Shown: positions 27,181 through 36,373 of the stretch, piece after piece
Numbering within the stretch: position 1 is the stretch's first letter
Layout: every line of letters starts with the position of its first letter
DNA from: an uncultured Candidatus Peregrinibacteria bacterium
Lineage (GTDB): Bacteria; Patescibacteriota; Gracilibacteria; UBA1369
Assembly (NCBI GenBank): GCA_937858825.1
Contig: CALMAI010000005.1
Coordinates: 1-58,587, forward strand
Reading direction: 5' to 3'
Length of the DNA stretch: 58,587 nucleotides
Notes under the pieces: generated by a model
What the model saw: only the letters and a program-made list of their open reading frames with translations
The model's database searches: none
Told to the model about the DNA's origin: nothing
Made by a program: the position numbers and the translations under genes

Positions 27181-27513
27181 ATGATCAGCATTATCGTCAT
27201 TAACTACAAGAGTAAAGAGCTTCTGGAGCCTTGCATCCAGCGGATTTTACAGCAAACCTACATGGATCGTGAGGTCATTTTTATCGATAACGATTCCAAA
27301 GACGGTTCATGCGCGCTTGTGCAGGAAAAGTTTCCCAATGTCACAGCCGTCTGCAATAGCCACAACTCCGGCTACGGAGGCGCGGCGGACCAGGGCATCA
27401 AGCTGGCAAAAGGGGAGTACGTCATGATCATGAATCCAGATGTTCACCTCACTCCCGACTACATTGAAAAATGCATCGCCCGTATGGAGGAGGATAAAAA
27501 AATATCCGTCTAA
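27181..27513 (+). CDS. Glycosyltransferase family 2, N-terminal part (frameshifted gene)
   Basis: 110 residues, ISIIVINYKSKELLEPCI at the start and MIMNPDVHLTPDYIEKC with the metal-binding DxD-like position near the end. The frame stops at 27511-27513, where family members continue. The missing acceptor half continues in the next forward frame (27440-28216). The break lies between two runs of seven A (27496-27502, 27518-27524). Loss of one A from the first run would join both parts. TATACT at 27166-27171 sits only 9 bp before the ATG, suggesting a leaderless mRNA. It is either a real pseudogene, a sequencing error or rescued by transcript slippage. Confidence 0.8.
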   Translation: MISIIVINYKSKELLEPCIQRILQQTYMDREVIFIDNDSKDGSCALVQEKFPNVTAVCNSHNSGYGGAADQGIKLAKGEYVMIMNPDVHLTPDYIEKCIARMEEDKKISV

Positions 27514-28216
27514 ATTTAAAAAAATTAACATAGAGATTTATCAAAAAAATCTAAAAACCAACAAACTCGACACGGTTGGTCTCTTCTGTTTCCGCAACCG
27601 CCGCATCATAGATGATGGTCAGGGATTGGAAGACAATGGCCAGTTCGGCCAGGAAAAAGAGGTGTTCGGTGTGTCCGGTGCCTGTCCAATCTACCGCAAA
27701 GAGGCACTGGAAGATGTAAAAGTAATGGGCGAATATCTGGATCAGGATTTCTTCATGTACAAAGAGGACGTGGATCTTTCCTGGCGATTGCTTCTGTTTG
27801 GATGGAAGTCACTCTACTACCCAATGGCTGTGGCTTACCACGGACGCGGAACCGGTGTACTCAAACGCTTTACCCACATGGAGGTCTACAAAAACCGCAG
27901 CCAGCTCAGTAAATTTCAGAAGTACTATTCCTACAAAAACCAACGACTCATGCAGCTGAAAAACGAAACCTGGGGAACATACTTCGCTGACTTTTTTCCT
28001 ATCTTCGGCAAAGAGATCCTGGTTTTTGGATACATGCTCTTCAGAGAACCATCTATCTTTAAAGCCTGGCTCGAGATGGTCAAACAACTTCCAAGAGCAC
28101 TTAAAAAGCGAAGTTACATCCAAAAAAACAGAAGGGTCACCTCGAAAGAGATGAGAAAATGGCTCAGCGGAAAACAATCTCAGTATCTCCAGCATGAAAA
28201 AAATCCCAATACATAA
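27440..28216 (+). CDS. Glycosyltransferase family 2, C-terminal part (frameshifted gene)
   Basis: The homologous region starts at about 27500, just after the first A run. It then gives LDTVGLFCFRNRRIIDDGQG, VSGACPIYRKEALEDV, and DFFMYKEDVDLSWRLLLFGW, the acceptor/base region of rhamnosyl-type GT2 proteins. The ATG at 27440 is within the N-terminal part and probably not a true start. The end overlaps the next gene by 23 bp, which argues that translation normally reached this stop. The conserved sequence shows little decay, so a recent frameshift or an artefact is likely. Confidence 0.75.
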   Translation: MFTSLPTTLKNASPVWRRIKKYPSKFKKINIEIYQKNLKTNKLDTVGLFCFRNRRIIDDGQGLEDNGQFGQEKEVFGVSGACPIYRKEALEDVKVMGEYLDQDFFMYKEDVDLSWRLLLFGWKSLYYPMAVAYHGRGTGVLKRFTHMEVYKNRSQLSKFQKYYSYKNQRLMQLKNETWGTYFADFFPIFGKEILVFGYMLFREPSIFKAWLEMVKQLPRALKKRSYIQKNRRVTSKEMRKWLSGKQSQYLQHEKNPNT

Positions 28217-28853
28217 AGAGCTGCAACAACAAGATTTCAGCCAACTTCTGAACCTCGATTACCAGAAAAAAAATCTTTCAAGGCCACTCTACAGCGGACT
28301 AAAACGGATCATCGACATAGTTTTGGCACTACCCGCAGCAATTATCCTACTCCCGGTAATGATTGTTATTGCTCTTGCCATCCGCTTGGATTCAAAAGGC
28401 AAAGCACTCTTCGCTCACAAAAGAGTCGGGAAAAATGGAAAAATTTTCACCATATACAAATTTAGAACTATGCAAAAGGATGCCAAAAAACAGGCATTTT
28501 CTCCAACCTCCCAAAGCGACGAACGCATAACAAAAGTAGGAAAATTCCTCCGCCGGACCAGCCTGGATGAGCTCCCCCAACTCTTCAATATCATCCTGGG
28601 AAACATGTCACTCGTTGGTCCCAGACCAGAAATGGAGTTCATTGTTCAAACCTACACACCGCTCGAAAAAGCCCGACTGCTGGTCAAACCCGGCCTCACC
28701 GGCCTCTGGCAGATTGCCGGACGGAAAGATCTTCCTCTTCATAAAAACCTGGAGTTTGACCTATACTACATAGAGAACCGATCCATCCTCTTCGACTTCT
28801 CCATTATGTTCAAAACATTTGGAGTGGTCCTGCGAGGCAAAGGGGCCTATTAA
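28194..28853 (+). CDS. Undecaprenyl-phosphate sugar phosphotransferase (bacterial sugar transferase)
   Basis: 219 residues. It starts surface glycan synthesis by moving a sugar-1-phosphate from a UDP-sugar to undecaprenyl phosphate. One membrane-embedded hydrophobic hairpin (about 38-63) is followed by the catalytic core: FAHKRVGKNGKIFTIYKFRTM, KVGKFLRRTSLDELPQLFNI, GNMSLVGPRPE and KPGLTGLWQIAGR. The length matches the minimal PglC-like enzymes rather than the long WbaP/WcaJ forms. The sugar cannot be read from the sequence. Cotranscribed with neighbours. Confidence 0.93.
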   Translation: MKKIPIHKELQQQDFSQLLNLDYQKKNLSRPLYSGLKRIIDIVLALPAAIILLPVMIVIALAIRLDSKGKALFAHKRVGKNGKIFTIYKFRTMQKDAKKQAFSPTSQSDERITKVGKFLRRTSLDELPQLFNIILGNMSLVGPRPEMEFIVQTYTPLEKARLLVKPGLTGLWQIAGRKDLPLHKNLEFDLYYIENRSILFDFSIMFKTFGVVLRGKGAY

Positions 28854-28860
28854 AAAACAA

Positions 28861-30855
28861 ATGACCCAGAAAAAGATAAAAAAGACTACAGAAAAATGGT
28901 ATGACAGAGGCATTCGCTATGCTCTTTATGCTTTAATTGTAGCCATTCCGGTTGCATTCTCGCCGGCCTTTCATACCGTGTTCAGCGCCCCAAAACTCTT
29001 GGCGCTCCGCCTTATAACGCTGTTCATTTTTCTCCTTTGGGGAGCCAAAATCTACATTGAAGAACATTTCACTTTTCGCCGTGGCCCCCTCAACTGGGTT
29101 CTCCTTGTGTATGCCATTGTTTCCATTCTCACAACCATCTATTCAGTCGCTTTTTACACCAGTCTGCTTGGTGCCCAGGGACGATTTTTAGGAATTTTCA
29201 CCATTCTCAACCTGTTGGTACTCCCACTTTTTATCTGGAACCATCTCAACAAAAAACAGGTCATCACGCTTTTAAAAATATCCACTATCACCGCCAGTTT
29301 CCTGGCTCTGTATGGCATTGCCCAATACTTCGGCATTTTTCAGGAAGGATTTAATTGGGACCAAACCGCGACCGATCGCGTATTTGGAACTATCGGTCAC
29401 GGGAACCATTTTGGCGCATACCTGGGCATGAATCTTTTGTTGGGACTCTTTCTGCTTCCCACCTTTCCCAAAAAATGGCAGAAAAATATTCTCATTATGG
29501 GGTTAATTCTCCAGTTTATAGCACTCTTTCTTACAGCCAGCCGGGGAGCTGTTATTAGTACCTGGATAGCCTTTGGCGTCGTGCTCTTCAACTTTTCGTA
29601 TCAAAAATGGAGGAGCGTCAAAAAAGCTCTGCAAAAAACTCTCCTGCCAGGGTTCATTATCATATCTATAACCATTGCCGGATTTATAATTTTCGATAAA
29701 AACGTCGATGACATTCCCCTTGTGAATCGTACCATTGCCACAATTACGGCAGCGCAAGAAGGTGTAGTCCCGGATCGTCTGAGTTGGTGGATGAGTAGCC
29801 TTGATATGGTCGCCGAAAGACCACTCCTTGGATTTGGCCTTTCCACGTATCGTGACATCTACAACCAGTTCCGCCGCACCGACTATCGCACTTTGGAAAA
29901 CAATGGCATGCAGGACAACATCACACCGGAGTCAGCACATAACGAATATCTCAATATTGCCGCCACGCAAGGTCTGATTGGATTAGCAGCATTCCTGGCT
30001 ATTATCATCCTCATCATCTGGAAAATCGACAGGCAGCTTTTCGCGAAACCAGAAAAACTTTCTCCAGAATTTTATCCAATCCTTGGGGTAAAAGCAGCAA
30101 TCCTGGTTTATCTGTTTCAGGTAGCCATCAGTTTTGGCGTGATCGCTACCATGACGATGCTGTACATATTTATTGGATGTGCCTTTGTCCTGACAGAAAA
30201 GCGGGCAAACATCATAGAACAGCCTTTCAAAGGTATCAAAAAAGTTGTACTCACCATCATCCTCTTTTTGGGAATGAGCGTGGCAACCATGAGTTCCATC
30301 AATGCCGCATTGGCCGAAGTTCATTACAAACAGGCGCTCATTGCGCTCAAAGAGGGAGGCATGGAAGCATCAATAAACGAGTATCATGCCATGATTGCGG
30401 CCCAACCATTCGACTACGCCTACTACCAAATCTTTGCCGACGCGGCACTCCAATACTCACGAACACCAGGCCTGAGCGATGATCTGGCTTCCAATCTCAC
30501 AGATCTTGCCATCGCCAACTACGAATCTGCAATCCTCATCAACAACCTTCACCCAAGCACGTTCTACAATCTGGGTATTGCTTACCTCCAACGTTATGCC
30601 TACATGGGAGATCCTTTTGACTACTCAAACGCCGAATATAACCTTGAGAAAGCAGTGTCAAAGGCTCCAAACAACCCACTCTATCCATACCAGGCAGCCA
30701 AAGCTTTCGAAACCATGGAAACACCTGAGGCGCGCCAAAAAGCAGCAGACTACTACCAACAGGCCCTGAACATTCGCAATCCATTCCGCGACGCACAGCC
30801 CGCTCTGGAGCAGGTTATGCGCGTAATACAATCACAACCCCAAACCGCCCGGTAA
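28861..30855 (+). CDS. O-antigen ligase family membrane protein with C-terminal TPR region
   Basis: 664 residues from ATG 28861. About 12 hydrophobic segments in the first ~470. The Wzy_C/WaaL signature appears as FLTASRGAVISTW, RPLLGFGLSTYRDIYNQFRR and SAHNEYLNIAATQGLIGL. The last ~180 residues carry tetratricopeptide-like repeats (NNLHPSTFYNLGIAYLQRY, ASKAPNNPLYPY-like). Such proteins ligate or polymerise undecaprenyl-linked glycans or glycosylate surface proteins. With SLH and MopE-like proteins nearby, protein glycosylation is conceivable but unproven. The gene ends 40 bp inside the convergent pgeF gene. Confidence 0.88.
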   Translation: MTQKKIKKTTEKWYDRGIRYALYALIVAIPVAFSPAFHTVFSAPKLLALRLITLFIFLLWGAKIYIEEHFTFRRGPLNWVLLVYAIVSILTTIYSVAFYTSLLGAQGRFLGIFTILNLLVLPLFIWNHLNKKQVITLLKISTITASFLALYGIAQYFGIFQEGFNWDQTATDRVFGTIGHGNHFGAYLGMNLLLGLFLLPTFPKKWQKNILIMGLILQFIALFLTASRGAVISTWIAFGVVLFNFSYQKWRSVKKALQKTLLPGFIIISITIAGFIIFDKNVDDIPLVNRTIATITAAQEGVVPDRLSWWMSSLDMVAERPLLGFGLSTYRDIYNQFRRTDYRTLENNGMQDNITPESAHNEYLNIAATQGLIGLAAFLAIIILIIWKIDRQLFAKPEKLSPEFYPILGVKAAILVYLFQVAISFGVIATMTMLYIFIGCAFVLTEKRANIIEQPFKGIKKVVLTIILFLGMSVATMSSINAALAEVHYKQALIALKEGGMEASINEYHAMIAAQPFDYAYYQIFADAALQYSRTPGLSDDLASNLTDLAIANYESAILINNLHPSTFYNLGIAYLQRYAYMGDPFDYSNAEYNLEKAVSKAPNNPLYPYQAAKAFETMETPEARQKAADYYQQALNIRNPFRDAQPALEQVMRVIQSQPQTAR

Positions 30856-31600
30856 TCCCATGATCCCGGCGGAAAGAAAAGAAATTCTGTCCATTATCCA
30901 GCTGCGTACAAATCCGCGCCAGCTCAATATTATTTTTCTGAATCCCGGCTTCCTGAAGTTGAGCCAGACTGTACTCCCACAAATCCACCCTTTTTTGACT
31001 ATCAATATACGGATGAAAAGACTTCGGCAACTCCTCTTCAGGATTCGAAAAAAACGCACTTTCCGGGCCTAGGGAAGGAGAAATCCCTACCAAAACATTT
31101 GAAGGATCACATCCATAATGCGACTTCATCACATCAATCGCGGCTCCACTCACATTTTGCGCAAGACCTTTCCATCCCGCGTGCACGGCAGCAATAACTT
31201 TCTTCACCGGATCAAAAAGAAGAATCGCCTGACAGTCGGCCACCTGAATCATCAGCGGAACTTCCCGCAAATTCGTAACAAAAGCATCCACGTCATCAAC
31301 CTCCTGCCCATCCGGCTGAAACTTTAAAAACTCTTCATCCACAATCTGCACATGATTACTATGAGTCTGATCCGCAGAAACCATTCGTTCATAACCAATC
31401 CCATGCAGAATAATCTGCCGGTTTTTATCCACATTTGAATGAGAATCGCCAATCCCATAGCGCACATTCAGTGAATCATATGAATCCTTACTCACGCCTC
31501 CATGTCGCGAAAAAACCGCGTGATCAATCTGATCAGAAAATTTCTGAAGCAGGTGAAACTGGTACGCAGGAACAGTGTCCTGGAGGTAGACTTTTCTCAT
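30815..31600 (-). CDS. pgeF: Purine nucleoside phosphorylase PgeF/YfiH (laccase-domain family)
   Basis: 261 residues of the multicopper-polyphenol-oxidoreductase family, whose members cleave purine nucleosides and help remove faulty peptidoglycan precursors. Metal ligands are visible in ADQTHSNHV, VADCQAILL and AVHAGWKGLAQNV. FSRHGGVSKDSYDSLNV at the N-terminus and FFSFRRDHGITGRFG at the end are typical. The first gene-to-gene gap is 5 bp to the NAD(P)HX dehydratase gene upstream, so the two are cotranscribed. Confidence 0.92.
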   Translation of the reverse strand: MRKVYLQDTVPAYQFHLLQKFSDQIDHAVFSRHGGVSKDSYDSLNVRYGIGDSHSNVDKNRQIILHGIGYERMVSADQTHSNHVQIVDEEFLKFQPDGQEVDDVDAFVTNLREVPLMIQVADCQAILLFDPVKKVIAAVHAGWKGLAQNVSGAAIDVMKSHYGCDPSNVLVGISPSLGPESAFFSNPEEELPKSFHPYIDSQKRVDLWEYSLAQLQEAGIQKNNIELARICTQLDNGQNFFSFRRDHGITGRFGVVIVLRA

Positions 31601-31605
31601 AGATC

Positions 31606-32466
31606 CTAGATCATATCCCGCGTTACATACGGAATTTCCATAGCTAAATCGGTCGCCGAAAAGTTGTAGCCTTTCACTTTGGCCAGATCATCACCAACTT
31701 TTCCAAAGAGGTGTGCAGCAATCTTACAGGCAGCAAACGGCATCGCCCCCTGAGCAATAAGACCCGCCACAAATCCACTCAACACATCTCCACTTCCACC
31801 AACAGTCATTCCCGGATTACCGGTTGTATTTTTCAAAATCTCACCTTCATCAGACGCAATCAGATCTTCTGGCCCTTTTAAGATGATATTAATTTTCAGA
31901 TCCGTTGCCAGAGTTCGCAGCAAAACCACTTTATTCGAAAGTGATCCAGAGATTTTAATATCTTTCCCCGTGAGCGTTTCAAACTCATTATGGTGCGGAG
32001 TAATCACAATCTGTTGTCGCGGAACCTCTTTAATCTTTTTGAGAACCTGGATCGCATTGCTATCCAGAACCGTCGGAATACTGATCGATTTTATAATAGT
32101 TGCCAGTGCGGTTCTGGTCTCTTCACGTTCACCCAAGCCAGGACCAATCAAAACCACATCACACTTTTTTGCAAAATCGACAATTGGAGTAATCGCCTTC
32201 ATATCCAAAAAATCCCCTGGAAAAGAGTGAACAATAAAATCCGGATACATACTTCGCGAAACATCAAAGTTACATTCCGGAACAAAAAGATGAACCAGAT
32301 CAGCGCCACCATACAACGCTCCAAGCCCACTCAAAATCGGCGCGCCATAATAATCAACACTCCCACCCACAACCATAACGCGCCCATTCATCCCCTTATG
32401 CGAATCGGCGGCGCGCCTTGGATAAATCTTCTTAATATCCCCAATTTTAAGATCCTTTACCATCAT
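31606..32466 (-). CDS. nnrD: ADP/ATP-dependent NAD(P)H-hydrate dehydratase
   Basis: 286 residues from ATG 32466, or 285 from the adjacent 32463; the longer frame would run into enolase. Repairs hydrated NAD(P)H. Ribokinase-like fold with GRVMVVGGSVDYYGAPILS, LIGPGLGE, VITPHHNEFETLTG, and the nucleotide/catalytic motif GNPGMTVGGSGDVLSGFVAGL, where Asp is the base. It lacks the N-terminal epimerase domain of bifunctional YjeF proteins. It follows eno by about 10 bp, so a glycolytic enzyme and a cofactor-repair enzyme are coupled. Confidence 0.93.
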   Translation of the reverse strand: MMVKDLKIGDIKKIYPRRAADSHKGMNGRVMVVGGSVDYYGAPILSGLGALYGGADLVHLFVPECNFDVSRSMYPDFIVHSFPGDFLDMKAITPIVDFAKKCDVVLIGPGLGEREETRTALATIIKSISIPTVLDSNAIQVLKKIKEVPRQQIVITPHHNEFETLTGKDIKISGSLSNKVVLLRTLATDLKINIILKGPEDLIASDEGEILKNTTGNPGMTVGGSGDVLSGFVAGLIAQGAMPFAACKIAAHLFGKVGDDLAKVKGYNFSATDLAMEIPYVTRDMI

Positions 32467-32476
32467 TGAAAAAATA

Positions 32477-33790
<1,314 letters not shown>

Positions 33791-33794
33791 CTAA

Positions 33795-33808
33795 TATGGG
33801 CGCCCATA
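33795..33808. promoter_or_regulatory. Perfect palindrome between divergent genes
   Basis: TATGGGCGCCCATA, 14 bp self-complementary, in the 90-bp gap between eno and the divergent gene at 33863. Its position fits a shared operator, but no partner regulator is identified. Confidence 0.45.
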
Positions 33809-33862
33809 ATTTACAATTCTAAAAAAATCCCGTAGTATCTGCGCGTATTCTAACTACCAATT

Positions 33863-34486
33863 ATGGAAATCATTTGGCACGGAAATAGCTGTGTATCAAT
33901 CAAAAGCAAAGACGCAACGGCAGTCATCAACCCATACAAAGACGGACAGGGCTTCAAACTTCCGAACCTGGAGGCCGATATGGTGATCGTTACCAATACC
34001 CAGGAAGGAAATGACAACGCAGAAGCAGTGAAAGGCGAGCCAAAACTCATTGACTGGCCGGGAGAGTACGAAGTATCAGGAATCGTTTTAAACGCAATGC
34101 GATCACCAGAAACCAAAGGATTCTTCCTCACGCTCGTTGCCGACAACCTTCGCATTTGCTACCTGGAAAACGTTGGAAAGAAACTGGAAGAAGACATGGT
34201 TGATAAAATTGGAGATATCGACGTTCTCATTCTTCCGGTTGGAGGAAAAGAAGAAATGGATGCCAAAACTGCTCACGAAATCGCCGAAACAATCGAACCA
34301 CGCTGCATTATTCCAATCTATTTTGATGCAGACGGATCAACAGCTGGCCTGGCTTCACCAGATGAGTTCCTGAAACTTGTTGGTGCTGCAGGAGTGGCTT
34401 CACTCGACAAGTACAGCATTGCAAATCGCAGTTCGCTGAAAGAAGACACAACCGAATGCGTCCTCCTCGAGCCACAAGTAGGATAA
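33863..34486 (+). CDS. Metallo-beta-lactamase-fold protein with degenerate metal site
   Basis: 207 residues. The scaffold of the UlaG/UPF0173-like family is clear: EIIWHGNSCVSIKSKDATAVINPY, LIDWPGEYEVSGI, IDVLILPVGGKEEMDAKTAHEI, CIIPIYF. Active relatives have GHSC and a SHxHxDH zinc motif. Here the first is HGNSC and the second place reads VTNTQEGNDN, so the usual ligands are lost. It may be a pseudoenzyme or use another site. A TATTCT at 33846-33851 is only 11 bp from the ATG, so the leader would be very short. Followed by tRNA-Arg. Confidence 0.82.
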   Translation: MEIIWHGNSCVSIKSKDATAVINPYKDGQGFKLPNLEADMVIVTNTQEGNDNAEAVKGEPKLIDWPGEYEVSGIVLNAMRSPETKGFFLTLVADNLRICYLENVGKKLEEDMVDKIGDIDVLILPVGGKEEMDAKTAHEIAETIEPRCIIPIYFDADGSTAGLASPDEFLKLVGAAGVASLDKYSIANRSSLKEDTTECVLLEPQVG

Positions 34487-34506
34487 CAACCATTCCGGGC
34501 GACCGC

Positions 34507-34581
34507 GTCCCTGTAGTTCAACGGATAGAACAAGGCACTCCTAAGGCTTAGATGTAGGTTCGATTCCTACCGGGGACACCA
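34507..34581 (+). tRNA. tRNA-Arg (anticodon CCT)
   Basis: A 75-nt cloverleaf with acceptor GTCCCTG/CGGGGAC (one T-G wobble), D arm GTTC..GAAC, anticodon loop CTCCTAA, T arm GTAGG-TTCGATT-CCTAC, discriminator A and an encoded CCA. The anticodon stem AGGCA/GGCTT has an A-G mismatch next to the loop and a G-T pair, weaker than normal. Confidence 0.92.
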
Positions 34582-34583
34582 TA

Positions 34584-34618
34584 AAAAAACTCCACCAGCA
34601 GAGCCAGCGGAGTTTTTT
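34584..34618. terminator. Bidirectional intrinsic terminator
   Basis: AAAAAACTCC (34584-34593) pairs with GGAGTTTTTT (34609-34618). It serves tRNA-Arg on plus and the 34637-35287 gene on minus. Confidence 0.85.
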
Positions 34619-34636
34619 ATCGAACAAAATAAATTC

Positions 34637-35287
34637 CTATCGACCGTCGATACTACTTTGTGAATCCTCAATTTCACGAAGACCATCTGATGGTTGAATA
34701 ACATAGTCTAGATTATCAACAGGATGAATCTTAAGGCTTCCATCAGCCAGAACTTCGGAAATACCAGTAATTTCAGACTCAAGATTTCCTTCACGGGAAT
34801 CAACTGCTTTTGTTTTCATCTCAACCAGAAACACATCGTCAACACTCACTTCAATCGGCTTCACAAAACGAATTTTTGCCTCAATCAGCTCACCTCTGGC
34901 AAATCCACAATGCGGACAGGTCATGAATCCAAGACTTGCTTCATCGGCAGAACTGGCAAGATCTGTCTTGTTCAAATAAGCTCGAACAGAATCAATTGCA
35001 AATCCCGCAGGAGCAATCTTCAGGTCAATCTCCTGAATTTTCATCGCACGATCAGTAGCAAATCCCGCCACTTCAATCGGCTTATCCAGGCTTGAAAGAG
35101 TCTGCTCAATCGAAAGGGGGCGAATTTTTAATTCCTCAGAACTGCTCCTTAGTTCCGTGCTCGGTGCACGGAGATAACCTTGAAGCTGCGAGCCACTCAT
35201 ATTGGCAAAAAGGACAACAGCCAGCACGAGAATAAGCGCTCCCAAAAGAGCATAAAGCTTATATTTATTTTGCATTTTGTTTTTCAT
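34637..35287 (-). CDS. Membrane-anchored protein of unknown function
   Basis: 216 residues with one N-terminal transmembrane anchor (about 10-30) and an outside domain. A low-complexity RAPSTELRSSSEELK segment (about 40-54) is encoded by two adjoining hairpins. The domain contains a CPHC pair (about 130) and is otherwise beta-rich (IQEIDLKIAPAGFAIDSV). I do not recognise the family. The CPHC could bind metal or form a disulfide. It stands alone, ends at a bidirectional terminator and is divergent from the Ntn-hydrolase gene. Confidence 0.7.
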   Translation of the reverse strand: MKNKMQNKYKLYALLGALILVLAVVLFANMSGSQLQGYLRAPSTELRSSSEELKIRPLSIEQTLSSLDKPIEVAGFATDRAMKIQEIDLKIAPAGFAIDSVRAYLNKTDLASSADEASLGFMTCPHCGFARGELIEAKIRFVKPIEVSVDDVFLVEMKTKAVDSREGNLESEITGISEVLADGSLKIHPVDNLDYVIQPSDGLREIEDSQSSIDGR

Positions 35288-35413
35288 ATAAATGAAATGA
35301 TTTAAGGATAATCATATAATTATACAATAAAAATGACAATTTAGCAATAATGGCTGTTGTCGGAGAGGATAAAATCCGGTAGGTTAAAGCACGAACATTC
35401 TCACAAATCGACT

Positions 35414-36373
35414 ATGTCACTTGCCATTATCACCACCACCAACGAGGGAAACATCCTTGCCGCAGACAGCATGGAAACCTATAGAAATGCCCTTGGCGAT
35501 ACCCGTGAAGGATCTATGACACGCATGAAACTCTTTCAGCTCACCTCAAGAATTGGAGCGGTCTCTTGTGGCTTGGCCTTTTTGGACAACAAAAACATGC
35601 ATCAGCAAATGATGCTCTTTAAAAAAGAGAACAAGCTGGAAGGACTTCCAGTAGCGGATGTGGTAGATAAGCTCTATGACTTTTTCTATGCCAAATACCA
35701 GGAATATTTAAAAAGCGCGTCAGAAAGAAAAATGAAATCACTCGAAAAAAGAGGAAAAACCAGCATTGAAACCAGTGTGGAATTAGAGGTTATTACCGCT
35801 AAATTTAAAGATAACAATGGGAAACAGGAGAAAAAATACTACATGCCAATCATTGAAATGCTCGTAGCAGGCCACGATCCGGATGGAACCAACCATGTCT
35901 ACAAAATTGTTATTCCCGATCCCAAAGACAAAAACGGAATCGTTGAAAAATCAAAAGAGGGACAGCCTGGCGCAACCTGGATCGGCCAGACCGAAGTACT
36001 TGTTCGCATCATTCGAGGATGGAGCCCACAAATCAAACAATCAAAACACATCCAGGAAATGCCGGACAAAGCCCGCAACGAACTCCTGAAACATATCGAC
36101 GACCAGGAATATCTTGTTAACTGGGGAACCATGACCTTTCAGGACGCTATTGAATTTGCTGAATTAGCTATAAAAACCACCGAAAGCATCCAACGTATGA
36201 CCGACGGAACATGGCAAATCCCCGGCGCATCTCCTGGTGTAGGAGGCCCGGTTGATATCGCAATCATCACCCCAGAAAAAGGATTCGTGTGGATCAAAAA
36301 GAAGAAAATTGTAGTAGAAGGACCGGATATTGACCTCGACGCCCTCCCTGATCTACCATCTGCAAACGCATGA
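35414..36373 (+). CDS. Proteasome-like Ntn-hydrolase fold protein
   Basis: 319 residues from ATG 35414. The N-terminus SLAIITTTNEGNILAADSMET matches proteasome beta subunits, whose motif is T1...GVVLAADSR. Aligning the conserved Asp17 puts Ser2 at the nucleophile position after Met removal. KLFQLTSRIGAVSCGLA provides the Lys33 equivalent. Later segments EMLVAGHDPDGTNHVYKIV, GATWIGQTEVLVRII and GGPVDIAIITPEKGFVWI fit the rest of the fold. An insertion at about 95-150 is Lys-rich. No ATPase partner lies nearby. It overlaps miaB by 4 bp. Peptidase activity is inference only. Confidence 0.72.
   Translation: MSLAIITTTNEGNILAADSMETYRNALGDTREGSMTRMKLFQLTSRIGAVSCGLAFLDNKNMHQQMMLFKKENKLEGLPVADVVDKLYDFFYAKYQEYLKSASERKMKSLEKRGKTSIETSVELEVITAKFKDNNGKQEKKYYMPIIEMLVAGHDPDGTNHVYKIVIPDPKDKNGIVEKSKEGQPGATWIGQTEVLVRIIRGWSPQIKQSKHIQEMPDKARNELLKHIDDQEYLVNWGTMTFQDAIEFAELAIKTTESIQRMTDGTWQIPGASPGVGGPVDIAIITPEKGFVWIKKKKIVVEGPDIDLDALPDLPSANA

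Noticed and set aside
27496-27502. Programmed -1 ribosomal frameshift at the A7 run
   Set aside because: Joining the two halves needs a +1 (or -2) change, which a -1 slip on A7 does not give.
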